Below are positions 43,065 through 52,500 of a stretch of 64,000 bases of DNA, one piece after another. This DNA is from Puniceicoccaceae bacterium. GTDB lineage: Bacteria; Verrucomicrobiota; Verrucomicrobiia; Opitutales; JAFGAQ01. The translations under genes and the position numbers were made by a program. The notes below the pieces were generated by a model. It was not told the DNA's origin, made no database searches, and saw only the letters and a program-made list of their open reading frames with translations. Every line of letters begins with the position of its first letter. The stretch's first letter is position 1. The stretch covers positions 1-64,000 of the forward strand of contig JBEGIR010000074.1 of assembly GCA_040224245.1 (NCBI GenBank). Reading direction: 5' to 3'.

Positions 43065-45335
43065 CTAGAAAGGAATATCATCGTCCTCCAATGGAGCAAG
43101 TGTTTCAGTAGAATCAGGAGGTTCCGGAGTATGGGTTACTGGTTTAGACGGCGGGAACCTCGAACGGAATCTCCGTTTGAAGTCTTCGCGATCGTTGACC
43201 CGCATTAATACAGGGTTTTCACAGGTCGATGCCTTTCCAAAAAACAAGACATGTCGTTCTTCAAGCTCTGGAAGAACGTGGGCGTATCCAGAGCCAAGAT
43301 AATTCTCGAGGAATGCCATTCCAGTGTCGTCAAATGTCCTAAAGGCAAAGATCGTGTTGCACTGATTCAGGATGGTTTTCGTGACGTTAGCGGTCCTTTG
43401 CGAGATCAGCAGACAGCCCATTCCGTATTTACGTCCCTGAAGGATTGCCCTAGCTGTAGCAGAAACTGCGTTCTGATCTGTTCGAACCGTAACATTGTTA
43501 AACTCAGGAACTAGAGAGTGCGCCTCCTCATAAATTAAACAAAGACGAGCTTTGTCACTCATCCGATCTTGGAGGAGGTCGAGGCAGGCTTCGGACACGA
43601 TTTGGGTGATCTCCACCGGAGTGACATCGCGAAATGGAGCAGCGCGATGCCATGTACCTCCTTCATTGTAAGTGCGGGGCGCCTCTGATTGAATTCGCCC
43701 GGTAATCTCGGCGGGATTGTAAATTTTAACTAGAGACTCCTCGCTTTGGAGAAACTGCCTTAGGTCATCGTAGATCGCTTGTCGAAGTTTTGGATAGCTA
43801 CCACCCTCATCGGGGTTGTCGGCAAGATTTTCCTGATCCTTGACCCCAGCTTCTCGAATCTTTTGAATGCGTGGCTCTTCGAGTTCAGCATTGTAAAACT
43901 CTGACAGTTCGCTCGCGTATTGATTTGTCAAATCGAGGCAAACGACCTTGATGCATTCTGCGAACATTCGCTCTAACAACTCCAACGCCAGGAACGACTT
44001 TCCAACGCCAAGAATTCCGAGAATGGCGGTATTGTGGGTAACAAGTCCGTGAATACTAGAGATTGAAGCTGGATAATTCGTTCCTGGCAGTCTACCGACT
44101 GCTTCGATCGGCAAGTCCGCCTTCTTATGTTCTACCCTGAACACCGGGGAGAACATTTCAGGAAGCCAAGGGGCTTTGATGATCTTGGATTGCTTCGCAT
44201 CCCAGCTTCCGATTTTCCGGGCTTCCGCGACTAAGAACCCGCGGTTGTTCTTTTGAAAAACGATCTCCTCCCGCGTCAGACAGTCCGTGAGCTGATAGAG
44301 AACAGGATTTCCATGAATCCACGCCTCAAGGATCGTGCCCTCGTAGAGCCCGATCGGCTGCACTACTTCAAGGCGAAGTATCGGAAGCGATGTGTTTGCT
44401 GCAACAAGTCCTACAAGAGTATCAGACTTCGCTGCAAAATTTTCCTCCTGAATTGCCAATCCGAATTCCCCTGCAGGTTCAACAACAGCAACAACGCCGA
44501 GTGGAAGATCCCGTGCCAAGGTCTTCACTTCATCTTCTGCCTTGGCTGGCAATTCCAATAGTTTGGCTCGGAGTAAGATACCTTCATCCCGACCGAAATA
44601 GCCAAGAACCAGAGCGGACTTCGGGGAAGTCCTACCATCGTTTACTATTAGGACCTGTCCAAACTTGAGGGTTCTTTCCTGTTGACGAACCAGCACGATT
44701 CCAGGGTCGTCGAAGCCAGCGATTGTTCCCGCGATTCCCGTGATCTCTTTGTCCGCAAATAGCTGCCTGATCCTTGAATATAGTTTCGAGATGGATAGCT
44801 CTGGTCTCACCAAAACGATCACAATCAATGTGATCAAGATCGTGAGAATCTCACGTGGAGAATCGCGGTGGAACAAGACAACTGCAAAGATAATGACGAT
44901 ACTAAAAAGAAGACGGTCTTGGCCTGCCGTATCCGCAATCAATTTCGAGACTGTGGCAGGTTTGTGATTCTCGGAATTACGTTGCCGCTTCAAAAAAACT
45001 GCAATCCCGGCAGCGACAGCGACGCACGCGAGGTAGACCAGAAGAACTACGGAAAGGAATTGTTCCAGTGACGAGAACTTGTCCCAATCGATGACGAGCC
45101 AAACTGCGACGAAACTAGCGGATGCAGAAGCAATGTAGTTTGCCGGGCGTTCAAAATAGGGCGTAACAAGAAAACTACTGAGAAGAAGACTGAAGAGTCC
45201 TGCTGCGAGCCAAAGACTCCTTCCGTCCGTGTGTGGAAGCCATTGCTCAAAGGCGATCCAGTTCGCGACTACAAGCAAGCCAAGATAGATGAGCAGAATT
45301 GCGAGGCGTGCCTTTGGGTTCTCGATTTGTTCCAT
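43065..45335 (-). CDS. Membrane-anchored HerA-like ATPase (DUF87)
   Basis: The 756-residue protein has four to five N-terminal membrane helices (~12-30, 40-60, 65-85, 90-115, 145-180), a beta-rich region (~200-400) and a HerA/FtsK-type ATPase from ~430. Walker A is LGILGVGKSFLALELL, Walker B is RLCLIYEEAHSLVPE and the sensor is CLLISQRTANV, followed by CNTIFAFRTFDD and HVLPELEERHVLFFGKA. HerA-type ATPases pump or translocate DNA and occur in several antiphage systems; the membrane anchor points to action at the envelope. The gene looks less GC-rich than its neighbours, suggesting transfer. No nuclease of the NurA type is next to it. Confidence 0.85.
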   Translation of the reverse strand: MEQIENPKARLAILLIYLGLLVVANWIAFEQWLPHTDGRSLWLAAGLFSLLLSSFLVTPYFERPANYIASASASFVAVWLVIDWDKFSSLEQFLSVVLLVYLACVAVAAGIAVFLKRQRNSENHKPATVSKLIADTAGQDRLLFSIVIIFAVVLFHRDSPREILTILITLIVIVLVRPELSISKLYSRIRQLFADKEITGIAGTIAGFDDPGIVLVRQQERTLKFGQVLIVNDGRTSPKSALVLGYFGRDEGILLRAKLLELPAKAEDEVKTLARDLPLGVVAVVEPAGEFGLAIQEENFAAKSDTLVGLVAANTSLPILRLEVVQPIGLYEGTILEAWIHGNPVLYQLTDCLTREEIVFQKNNRGFLVAEARKIGSWDAKQSKIIKAPWLPEMFSPVFRVEHKKADLPIEAVGRLPGTNYPASISSIHGLVTHNTAILGILGVGKSFLALELLERMFAECIKVVCLDLTNQYASELSEFYNAELEEPRIQKIREAGVKDQENLADNPDEGGSYPKLRQAIYDDLRQFLQSEESLVKIYNPAEITGRIQSEAPRTYNEGGTWHRAAPFRDVTPVEITQIVSEACLDLLQDRMSDKARLCLIYEEAHSLVPEFNNVTVRTDQNAVSATARAILQGRKYGMGCLLISQRTANVTKTILNQCNTIFAFRTFDDTGMAFLENYLGSGYAHVLPELEERHVLFFGKASTCENPVLMRVNDREDFKRRFRSRFPPSKPVTHTPEPPDSTETLAPLEDDDIPF

Positions 45336-45597
45336 GTTTTAGAGTTTTTGGAGAAGGCTACGGCAGGATGGGATTGGTGGAGACGTTTGGAACGGATCAT
45401 TTGGTGATCGGGTTCGGCTTCAGGTCGGTCAATGGATTGCAGTTTCGACGAGGGGCGAGATGGAGCTGGGAGCTTTTCAGACTAGATTTGAGATGGTCGC
45501 ACTGAGGCATCATCATCGGTACGCTAAACCTGTGCCATAATCTTTCGGTTGTTCAAACAGCGCGGGAATCAATCCGCTGTGATGAAGGAGGAATCGA

Positions 45598-45762
45598 ATG
45601 GTTTTAGGATTTTTTCGAGAGTACAAGTTCACTGGGTCAGAGCGATTTGTGTATAATTCATTTTGCGACTCGATTGAAGCTTTTTCCACCTTTGCTGATG
45701 GTTATCTCGATGAATTCGTTGGATTCATTTGCGTAAACCAGGAGAGTATCCTTAGGGCGTAG
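45598..45762 (+). CDS. Possible small protein (54 residues) with a strong ribosome-binding site
   Basis: ATG at 45598 follows AAGGAGGAATCGA, the best Shine-Dalgarno in the window, at correct spacing. The frame runs 54 codons to TAG. The product (starts MVLGFFREYKFTG, ends NQESILRA) has a mixed composition rich in Phe and acidic residues and no membrane segment. I do not recognise it. It lies in the 494-base gap between HerA and HNH genes, where nothing else is supported. Confidence 0.35.
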   Translation: MVLGFFREYKFTGSERFVYNSFCDSIEAFSTFADGYLDEFVGFICVNQESILRA

Positions 45763-45829
45763 ATTGTTAGTGTGGGATTAACGATTCCATTCTGGCAAAT
45801 CTGGTTTCCGCACTTCACAATACCCCATC

Positions 45830-46678
45830 ATGCATCGGGAAGCCTTTCAGCAATACCTCAAAGCCTCGAATGTGGAGGGTTCGGGCAAAGCGAGTTCGTA
45901 TGTGCGGGCACTGGATTTGTTGGGTGAGATGATTGCACAAGTGCCTGCGGGGTTTGTGGATTGCCGCGAGGTGTGGGCGATCAATTCGGTGGAGCGACTG
46001 GAGGAGTTGTATCAGTTTGCCAACACAGAAAAACTGTTGGGACGTGAGAGTCGGTGGTATTTGCCTGGGATTGCGGAGAGTTACTTGCGTGATGGATATT
46101 GTACGGCAGCGATTCGCAGCTATCAGCGGTTTTTGGTGGAACATGGCTACGAAGCGAAGTTGCTAGCGGAGTTTGAGCGAACGGATGCATCCGAAGAGAG
46201 TCTCGTCGAGCGACTGCAACAGGAGCTGCCGCAGGACGAAGCGGTATTGTCGGAGCTTTATCCAGAGACAGAAGGCCGTGAAGTGAAGCGGGAGGTGTCA
46301 ACGCGCTGCAATCAGCGGGTTTTTCGCAAGATGATCTTTAGCATCTATGGAAACGCCTGTTGCCTCACCGGACTGGATGTACCTCAGGTGAACCGTGCGA
46401 GTCACATCATCCCATGGGCGAAGCGGAAGAGCACCCGACTGGATCCGCGAAACGGGCTTTGCCTGTCGGCGACCTATGATGCGGCCTTCGACCGCAATCT
46501 GATCGGCTTTGATGAAGATTATCGGCTACTGGTGTCGCGGGAGATCCGTGACCACTATCGGTCTGATATCGTGCGCACCTACTTTCAAAACCAGGCCGGG
46601 CGTCGGATGCAGCTACCCAGTCGATTTCTGCCCAGGCTGGAATATTTGGCTGAGCACCGGGAGGCGGGAAGGTTTTGA
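45830..46678 (+). CDS. HNH endonuclease (putative restriction-type)
   Basis: The 282-residue protein has a helical N-terminal region (~1-130; KASSYVRALDLLGEMI) of the kind found in DNA-cutting proteins and a C-terminal HNH_2 nuclease: ACCLTGLDVPQVNRASHIIPW (first Cys and His), RLDPRNGLCLSATYDAAFDRNLIGF (Asn and the last Asp/His position). Such proteins are annotated as putative restriction endonucleases, usually without a methylase partner. Placement beside the Fic/TcmP/HerA genes supports a defence role. There is no Shine-Dalgarno before the ATG. Confidence 0.85.
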   Translation: MHREAFQQYLKASNVEGSGKASSYVRALDLLGEMIAQVPAGFVDCREVWAINSVERLEELYQFANTEKLLGRESRWYLPGIAESYLRDGYCTAAIRSYQRFLVEHGYEAKLLAEFERTDASEESLVERLQQELPQDEAVLSELYPETEGREVKREVSTRCNQRVFRKMIFSIYGNACCLTGLDVPQVNRASHIIPWAKRKSTRLDPRNGLCLSATYDAAFDRNLIGFDEDYRLLVSREIRDHYRSDIVRTYFQNQAGRRMQLPSRFLPRLEYLAEHREAGRF

Positions 46679-46830
46679 CGACGACAGTAGTGTTTTCCGC
46701 ATCGCTCCATGATGGTGGAGGCATCGGGGGAATCGTATTGGCGGCGGACAGCATAAAGAGGGGGATGAGGTCGGGCTTTCAGCCCTCGTGGGATTTTGGG
46801 GTCTGAGGGTTCCTGGGGCGTCGCCCCAGG

Positions 46831-47170
46831 CTGGTATGGGGTCGCCCCGTTGGGGCTGGCGAAGGCTGGTATGGTTTCGCACCGTTGGTGCTGGAGAGGG
46901 CTGGCAGGGTTTTTCACCAAAGGGGCTGGGGAGGGTTGGTAGGGGGTTGCCCCATTGGGGCTGGGGTTTTCCGTATGGATTTTGCACCGATGATGCTGGA
47001 GAGGGCGGTTGGGTTTGGCGTCGTTGGGGCTGGCGTAGGCTGGTATGGGGTCGCCCCGTTGGGGCTGAGGTTGTCCGCATGGTATTGCGTTGTTGGTGAT
47101 GGAGGAACTGCGGTGTGGTTTTGGACTGTTGCTGCGGGGTTGTCCGGTGTTGCTGTGGTTGAGGATGGGC
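46831..47170. repeat. Degenerate 35-bp tandem repeat with a hairpin in each unit
   Basis: About ten units with a period of 35 (one or two are 34). Each contains a short dyad: GCCCC-GTT-GGGGC at 46844-46856, GCACC-GTT-GGTGC at 46879-46891, GCCCC-ATT-GGGGC at 46949-46961, GCCCC-GTT-GGGGC at 47053-47065; other units have one or two mismatches. A perfect CTGGGGC-GTC-GCCCCAG hairpin precedes the array (46814-46830). Several frames are open on both strands, but 35 is not a multiple of three and no frame looks coding. Confidence 0.75.
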
Positions 47171-47384
47171 TGGGATGAACCCCAAAAGCACAAAGATCAC
47201 AAGGGGGACGAGGTGGGGTTGGACGGGCAACACATCCATTTTGTGCTTTTTGTGTGCTTTGTGGCAAAATAAAGCCGGCTGGGAGGGGCTTAATCCCCAA
47301 ATGCACCAAGCGATGGGAGTTTTAGTTTCGATCTACACTTCAACTCATTTGTTCTGGAGGATAGTGGATCGGGGGCTGGAGTCG

Positions 47385-47580
47385 CTAAGCTACAAGCGAT
47401 CTGGCGGGGATGATGTTTTCCGTCAGTTGGCGGGTTTGGTTGCGAAGAGCGCGGAAGTCGCACTCCACCTGAATGCCATGCCAAAAGTCTGGGGATTGGT
47501 CAAAAAACGCTCCAAAGCGAATCGACATGGGAGGGGTGATGGAGCGTTTACCCAATACAATTTCGAGAAATTTATGGGGT
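47385..47580 (-). pseudogene. Remnant of a HigA-type antitoxin (C-terminal half)
   Basis: A minus-strand frame reads [19 protein letters not shown], then [19 protein letters not shown], then [16 protein letters not shown] and a stop. This is the second half of a HigA/VapI helix-turn-helix antitoxin (GKRxITPxMALRLGxxFGxSPEFW is the family pattern). The N-terminal half is missing: an in-frame stop precedes it and other frames hold unrelated codons. No HigB toxin is visible nearby, so this looks like a decayed addiction module. Confidence 0.6.
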
Positions 47581-47654
47581 CAAACGCAAGATCTAAAGGT
47601 TTTGACTTCAACAGGGGCAGAATCTTCGTGGCAGCTCTGTGTCCATACCTGAAA

Positions 47655-48211
47655 TCAGTTGGGGGTTCCCCTTCCGCCGTCATTTTCTGTCACTTTTCTT
47701 CTTTGCTGCCTTTTTCGTCGGTTTAGGTTCCGGTGCGTTTTCGATAACGAGACCGATGGCAGGGTGAGGATGCCGTCGGGGCTGCGTGCGGTGATGTGGG
47801 AGATCATTTCCCGCCCGACACCGTAGAGCATCGAAGCTCCGGTGATGCGGATGAGGCGTTCCGGATCATGGGTTCTCCAGGGGTGGATCGACTCGTGCCC
47901 CAATGTCCCTTGCTGCCCTGGGGGAACAAAGGTTTGCACGAGGTTTGCGCCAACCGCGTGACCAGCCCGGACGAGTGTGTCAATCGTGAGATTGCTGTCC
48001 CCACTCAATAGCTTGGTGATGCGGGATGGGGCACGCCCATGCGTTGCGTGAGTTCCGAACGGTTGATGCCCTTGCGCTTCAAGAACTGCAGTAATTCCTC
48101 CACGATGTGGAGTATGCGGATTTCGACCTGCGATTCGATGTTCGCGATGGATTTTGCAAATGCTTCGGCGAGTGTGTTACGTCCTTTCGTGATGTTAATG
48201 GAGGATTTCAC
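47655..48211 (-). pseudogene. Frameshifted XRE-family regulator with a SecB-like tail
   Basis: From a GTG at 48211 one frame reads HIVEELLQFLKRKGINRSELTQRMGVPHP and then stops. One base out of frame the match continues as ITKLLSGDSNLTIDTLVRAGHAVGANLV, completing an XRE helix-turn-helix. The split lies near 48015-48025. The C-terminal part contains SMLYGVGREMISHITARSP with ILTLPSVSL, which resembles the end of SecB-type chaperones, yet the ~100 residues that should precede it are absent. It could be the relic of an antitoxin-chaperone (TAC) locus that lost DNA, or one sequencing error in a real fusion. Confidence 0.5.
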
Positions 48212-48224
48212 TTATATGTGAAAT
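48205..48224 (-). promoter_or_regulatory. Palindromic operator at the XRE gene start
   Basis: ATTTCAC-TTATAT-GTGAAAT is a perfect 7-6-7 inverted repeat that overlaps the GTG start of the broken XRE gene. A self-repression site is the usual meaning in antitoxin operons. The stretch 48225-48366 beyond it holds nothing I can support. Confidence 0.55.
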
Positions 48225-48366
48225 TTGGAGGATTTGAGAATATGGAGGCTCATGCTCCGATACGCATTCGTATATTTGTGACTACATTTGAGTTGAAGAT
48301 CTTGGAGTGGCACAAGACAGGGAAAGAACTTAGCTCGGATGACTCAGAAGGCAGGGCGTTCGGGCC

Positions 48367-49551
48367 TCACGGTGTGGCCTCGTTGGACTGAGGGAATGTG
48401 ACCGTGAACGTGATGCCCTGATCGTTGCGGTTGCAGATTTCTACGGAACCGCCGCAGGCTTGTACAACCTGCTTGGCGACTGCGGGTCCAAGTCCAAGGT
48501 CCCCGCCGGGGAACAGGGTATCGTGAATGCTCAAGACCTCAAAAAATTGCTCTTGGTACTGTTCGGGCACTGTCCAGCCATCGGCATGAATCCGAATGGT
48601 GCAGGCCTCGGGGTCCTGTTGCCATTCGACGTGGATGGGGTTTCCGGATGTGCTGAACTTGATAGCGGTTTCCAGCAGGGCGTTGAAGACCAGTTTGCCA
48701 TATTCCCGATTGCAGGAGAGGGACTGCCCGGGGTCGCCCTTGAGCTGAATCTGAACATCGGATGCGTTGAGCAGGGGCTGCAGCGACTCCGATGCTTCTT
48801 CGAGCAATTCCTGCACGGGCTGTTCCTGGCTCGGTGTCTCGAGTTCGTTGAGATTGAGCCGGGTCAGAACGGTAGCGTGATTGACGATGTTGAGCAGCTT
48901 TTGGTGCGAGGCCCAGAAGATGTTTTGAAAACTTCGCGAATCCTCCTCGGAAAGGGGATGGCCGCCCAACAGTTCATCGGCGATGCCCAGCCCAACCAGA
49001 GGGGAGCGAAGCTCGTGGGAGATGAGGCGCAGGAAGTCGTTTTTGGCTTCGTCGAGGGATTGCAGTCGTTTGTGGAGTTCCTTGAGTTCCTCGTGGGCCT
49101 GCTGCAGGGCTTCGGTTCGCTCGGTCACCTGAGCTTCGAGCGATTGATTGCGGTGCTGCAGTTCCTGCTGCAAGCGCTGGATTTTCAGGTGGGTGTTGAC
49201 CCGGGCAAGCACTTCCTGGGGATCGACGGGTTTGGAGATGTAGTCCACAGCGCCCATTTCAAAGGCAATCACCTTGTTGAAGGACTCTCCGATGGCACTG
49301 ATGAACAGCACCGGAATGTGTTTGAAACGACTATTGTTTTTGATCTGCTTGCAGAGTTCGTAACCGTCCATCACCGGCATGTGCAAATCGATGAGTGCGA
49401 GGTCAGGGATTTCCGCCTGGATGCTGTTGAGGGCGAGGCGTCCGTTTTTGGCGGTGCGCACCCGGTAGCCTTTTGTTTCAAGGATCTTGCTGAGCACCTC
49501 GAGGTTATCGGGATTGTCGTCAGCAAGCAGGATGGTTGGGACAGATTGCAT
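48367..49551 (-). CDS. Receiver-histidine kinase-like protein with degenerate ATPase domain
   Basis: From ATG 49551 the 394-residue protein has a receiver domain (TILLADDNPDNLEVL; phospho-Asp in LALIDLHMPVMDGYEL; KPVDPQEVLARV), a coiled coil (~125-175), a DHp helix with the phospho-His in FLRLISHELRSPLVGL, and a C-terminal HATPase fold. In the last, the N box reads LLETAIKFS (Thr for the Mg-binding Asn) and the G1 box reads HADGWTVP (Ala for the ATP-binding Asp), while GLGPAVAKQVV resembles G2. ATP use is therefore doubtful. It follows the large sensor kinase after 36 bases and is probably its partner. Confidence 0.85.
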   Translation of the reverse strand: MQSVPTILLADDNPDNLEVLSKILETKGYRVRTAKNGRLALNSIQAEIPDLALIDLHMPVMDGYELCKQIKNNSRFKHIPVLFISAIGESFNKVIAFEMGAVDYISKPVDPQEVLARVNTHLKIQRLQQELQHRNQSLEAQVTERTEALQQAHEELKELHKRLQSLDEAKNDFLRLISHELRSPLVGLGIADELLGGHPLSEEDSRSFQNIFWASHQKLLNIVNHATVLTRLNLNELETPSQEQPVQELLEEASESLQPLLNASDVQIQLKGDPGQSLSCNREYGKLVFNALLETAIKFSTSGNPIHVEWQQDPEACTIRIHADGWTVPEQYQEQFFEVLSIHDTLFPGGDLGLGPAVAKQVVQACGGSVEICNRNDQGITFTVTFPQSNEATP

Positions 49552-49587
49552 GGTGTGGGAGTCAAAAATCAGTTTCGCCACTGCGAT

Positions 49588-52500
49588 CTACACATGATCC
49601 TCCATCAGAGCGCAGATGGACTCGAACGCATAGGTGTCGATGTGGTGATTCATGAAGGCAATTACGGTTGGTGGAATATCGGTTGCAGTGCTCAGCAACT
49701 CGTGCAATGCATTCCTGTCGCCGACAGTGGCAAGGTAGTGGATTTTTCGGCGAGTTTCCAGTTCAATGGACTGAATCTCGGGTTTCAGATTCTCCGCATT
49801 CAGAGAGGGATCCGAAGCATCGCTGTCGGCGTAGATGTATTCGAGTTGCAGTTGATCGCGCAGGATCTCGAGCAGTTCCAGCTCCTGAAAGGGTTTGCTG
49901 ATAAAGGCACTGGCTCCGGATTCCAGAATATGGGCTTTTTCTTCCTCGAGCGCACTGGCACTGATGGCGACAATCGGAATGGAAGCGGTGGAAGCATCCT
50001 GCCTGATGTGCCGGGATGCCTCAATCCCGCCCATGCGTGGCATGACGACATCCATGAGAATGAGGTCAGGCTGCCAGCTGCGCGCAAGGTCGATGGCCTC
50101 GATGCCGTTCATGGCTTTCTGGCACACGAACCCCAGCGGCTGCAGGGTGCGCCGCAGGATGTCGATGTTGGTCTCCTGGTCATCCACAATCAGGATTTTG
50201 CGTCCGCAGCTGCCAGGGGCCAGGCATTGCACTGTCCGGACATCCGGGTCGGCCTGGAGCGCGATGGGTTGCCCGCGCGATGTGAGAAAGTGAAAGGTGA
50301 AGGTAGAACCCTCGCCAAGGGTGCTTTCGGCGTAAATGTTACCCTTGAGCAGTCGCGAAAATTCGCGACTGATTGCGAGTCCGAGTCCGGTCCCTCCCTC
50401 GCGGGATCGCCCACCGTCGACCTGTTCAAAGCTTTCGAAGACGCTTTCGAGCTGGTCAGCCGGGATGCCGATGCCCGTATCGATGACACGCGTGAGGATC
50501 TGCAAATCGTGAACAGAGTCTGCCTCAGCACTGGCGATGCGCGGCACATCGATGGACTCAACCTCGACGGTTACACTGCCCTTGCGGGTGAACTTGATGG
50601 CATTGCCAATGAGGTTCATCAGAATCTGGCGCAGCATCTTGGCGTCGGACTGGATGAACTGGGGCACGGATGAAGCCTTGGTAATGTGAAGCGCGATGGA
50701 CTGGCTCTGCGCACGCTCCTGCATGATGATCTGGATGTCGTCGAGCAGGGCGTAGAAATCGAGGGTTTGGGGCTGAGGCTGCATGCGCCCGGCCTCGATT
50801 TTGGCCATTTCAAGAATCTCGTTGATGATGGTGAGCAGGTGGGCACCTGCCTTGTTGATCGCGCGCAGGTTTCGGATCTGGTCGTACGACAGATTGGTAT
50901 CCTTTTGCAGGAGATTGGAATACCCGATGATGGCGTTCATCGGAGTGCGGATTTCATGGCTCATGTTTGCCAGGAAGCGACTTTTGCTCTGGCTTGCGCG
51001 CTCGGCATCCTCCTTTGCATCGTGCAGGCGCAGTTCGGAGTCGCGCCGCAACATGAGGTTGAGAAACAGTTGGCTGATGGTGTTGAGCAGGTAGCGTTCT
51101 TCGACGCCCCACTCGCGAACACCCTGAGTGGAAAACAGGCCAACGTAGCCAAAAATGCGCCCCTGATCGATCATGGGCAGTTCAAGGATAGCGGTGATGT
51201 TTTGGGTTTGCAGACGGTCCTTGTCCGCCTGGGGAAGCAAGCTGTCGTGCTGCACGTCCGGGAGCAGAACCGCAGCACCGGATGCAAAAAACTGACGGTA
51301 CCAGAATGAACTCTGGTGAAAACGCAGGGACTTGAGTTGAGCAATATCTCCGCTGAAACTGGCGTCCCCGATGAGGTGGGTGAGATGGTAGGTCTTATCG
51401 ACAGGATCAAACTGGAACAGGTGACCGCCGTTGACTCCGCAAAATTGTGCCACCTCGAGGATGGCACCCTCGATGGCGTCATGGACCTCGTCCAATTTCA
51501 GATTGAGGAATGGAGTAAAGATGGAACTGATCAGCTGTTCTCCCGCAACCTTGCGGTTGAGGGCTGCCTCAGCGATACGGGTGCGCGCGATCTGTTTTTT
51601 CAGGCGCCAGGTCCAGTAGGCAAAGAGCAGCGCAAGCAGGAACAAGGGAAGGGCGACCTTCCAGAGCAGGCTGAAATCGAGACGGGAGCGAAGCTCGACG
51701 GCGATCCATTTCCGGGTGAGCTGGTTGCGTTCGTCGACGCGGATCGAGTCGAGCGCCTTTTCCAACAGTGTCAGCAGATGCGGTTCTCCCGCATGGGTGG
51801 CAATGCGGGGTTCAAAAAAGTAGGGAGTGTGGTGGGAAACCGACACGTCAGAAATTCCCTGATGGGCAATGTGATAGCCAGCCTTGAGCACCGTGCTCAG
51901 CAGGGCATCGGCATCGTGACGCTGCAGGGAGCGAAGTGCGGTGGGAAGATCCTGCACGGTGTGAATGTCGAGTTCGGGAAGTTCCATCCGGAGCGTTTGC
52001 ACCACCTGCTCACCCTCAACGGCGATGACGCGCTTACCGATCCACCCTTGTATCGAATCAATGCCCGGAAGATTGCCAGGAGTGAACATGACGACAGGCA
52101 GGCTGAGGATCGGTGCGGACCAGTTGACAGCGGGGGTGGAAGTCGATGATGGAACGGGAGTTTCCGCACCAAAGAGAAAGTGTACCTTTTGCGCTTCCAG
52201 TGCGCTGAGCGCTGCTTGTGGAGTATCGAAGGCCGTGACGGTGTATTCGATCTGGAGTGCATCAGCGATGAGTTCCAGCAGGTCCACCCAAAGGCCTTTT
52301 GCATCATTGTTTCTGTCCCGGAAAAAGAGAGGCGGGTGTCCATCGAGCACGCCTACGGTCAGTGTCGGGTTGGCATCGAGCCAGGCGAGTTCATCCGAGT
52401 CCAGTTGAATGGCACGTGGCAGGATGACATAGCGTTCGACGATGGTTTGTTTTTCGTGTTCCGAAAGAGTGGAGAGTGCCTTGTTGAAGATGGATAACAA

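Noticed and set aside
45299-45505. 68-codon plus-strand frame beside the HerA start
   Set aside because: Overlaps the HerA 5' end antisense, has no Shine-Dalgarno and no recognisable content.
46831-47170. CRISPR array
   Set aside because: The 35-bp units are contiguous and degenerate with no unique spacers between constant repeats.
46585-47239. Overlapping ~200-codon minus-strand frames rich in Pro, Asn and Gln
   Set aside because: They read through the 35-bp repeat, whose period shifts frame each unit; no start context or domain.
47175-47726. 183-codon plus-strand frame
   Set aside because: Lies antisense to the HigA relic and the end of the XRE relic; no family resemblance of its own.
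48460-50673. 737-codon plus-strand frame across both kinase genes
   Set aside because: Antisense to H-box, N-box and receiver motifs that are unmistakable on the minus strand.
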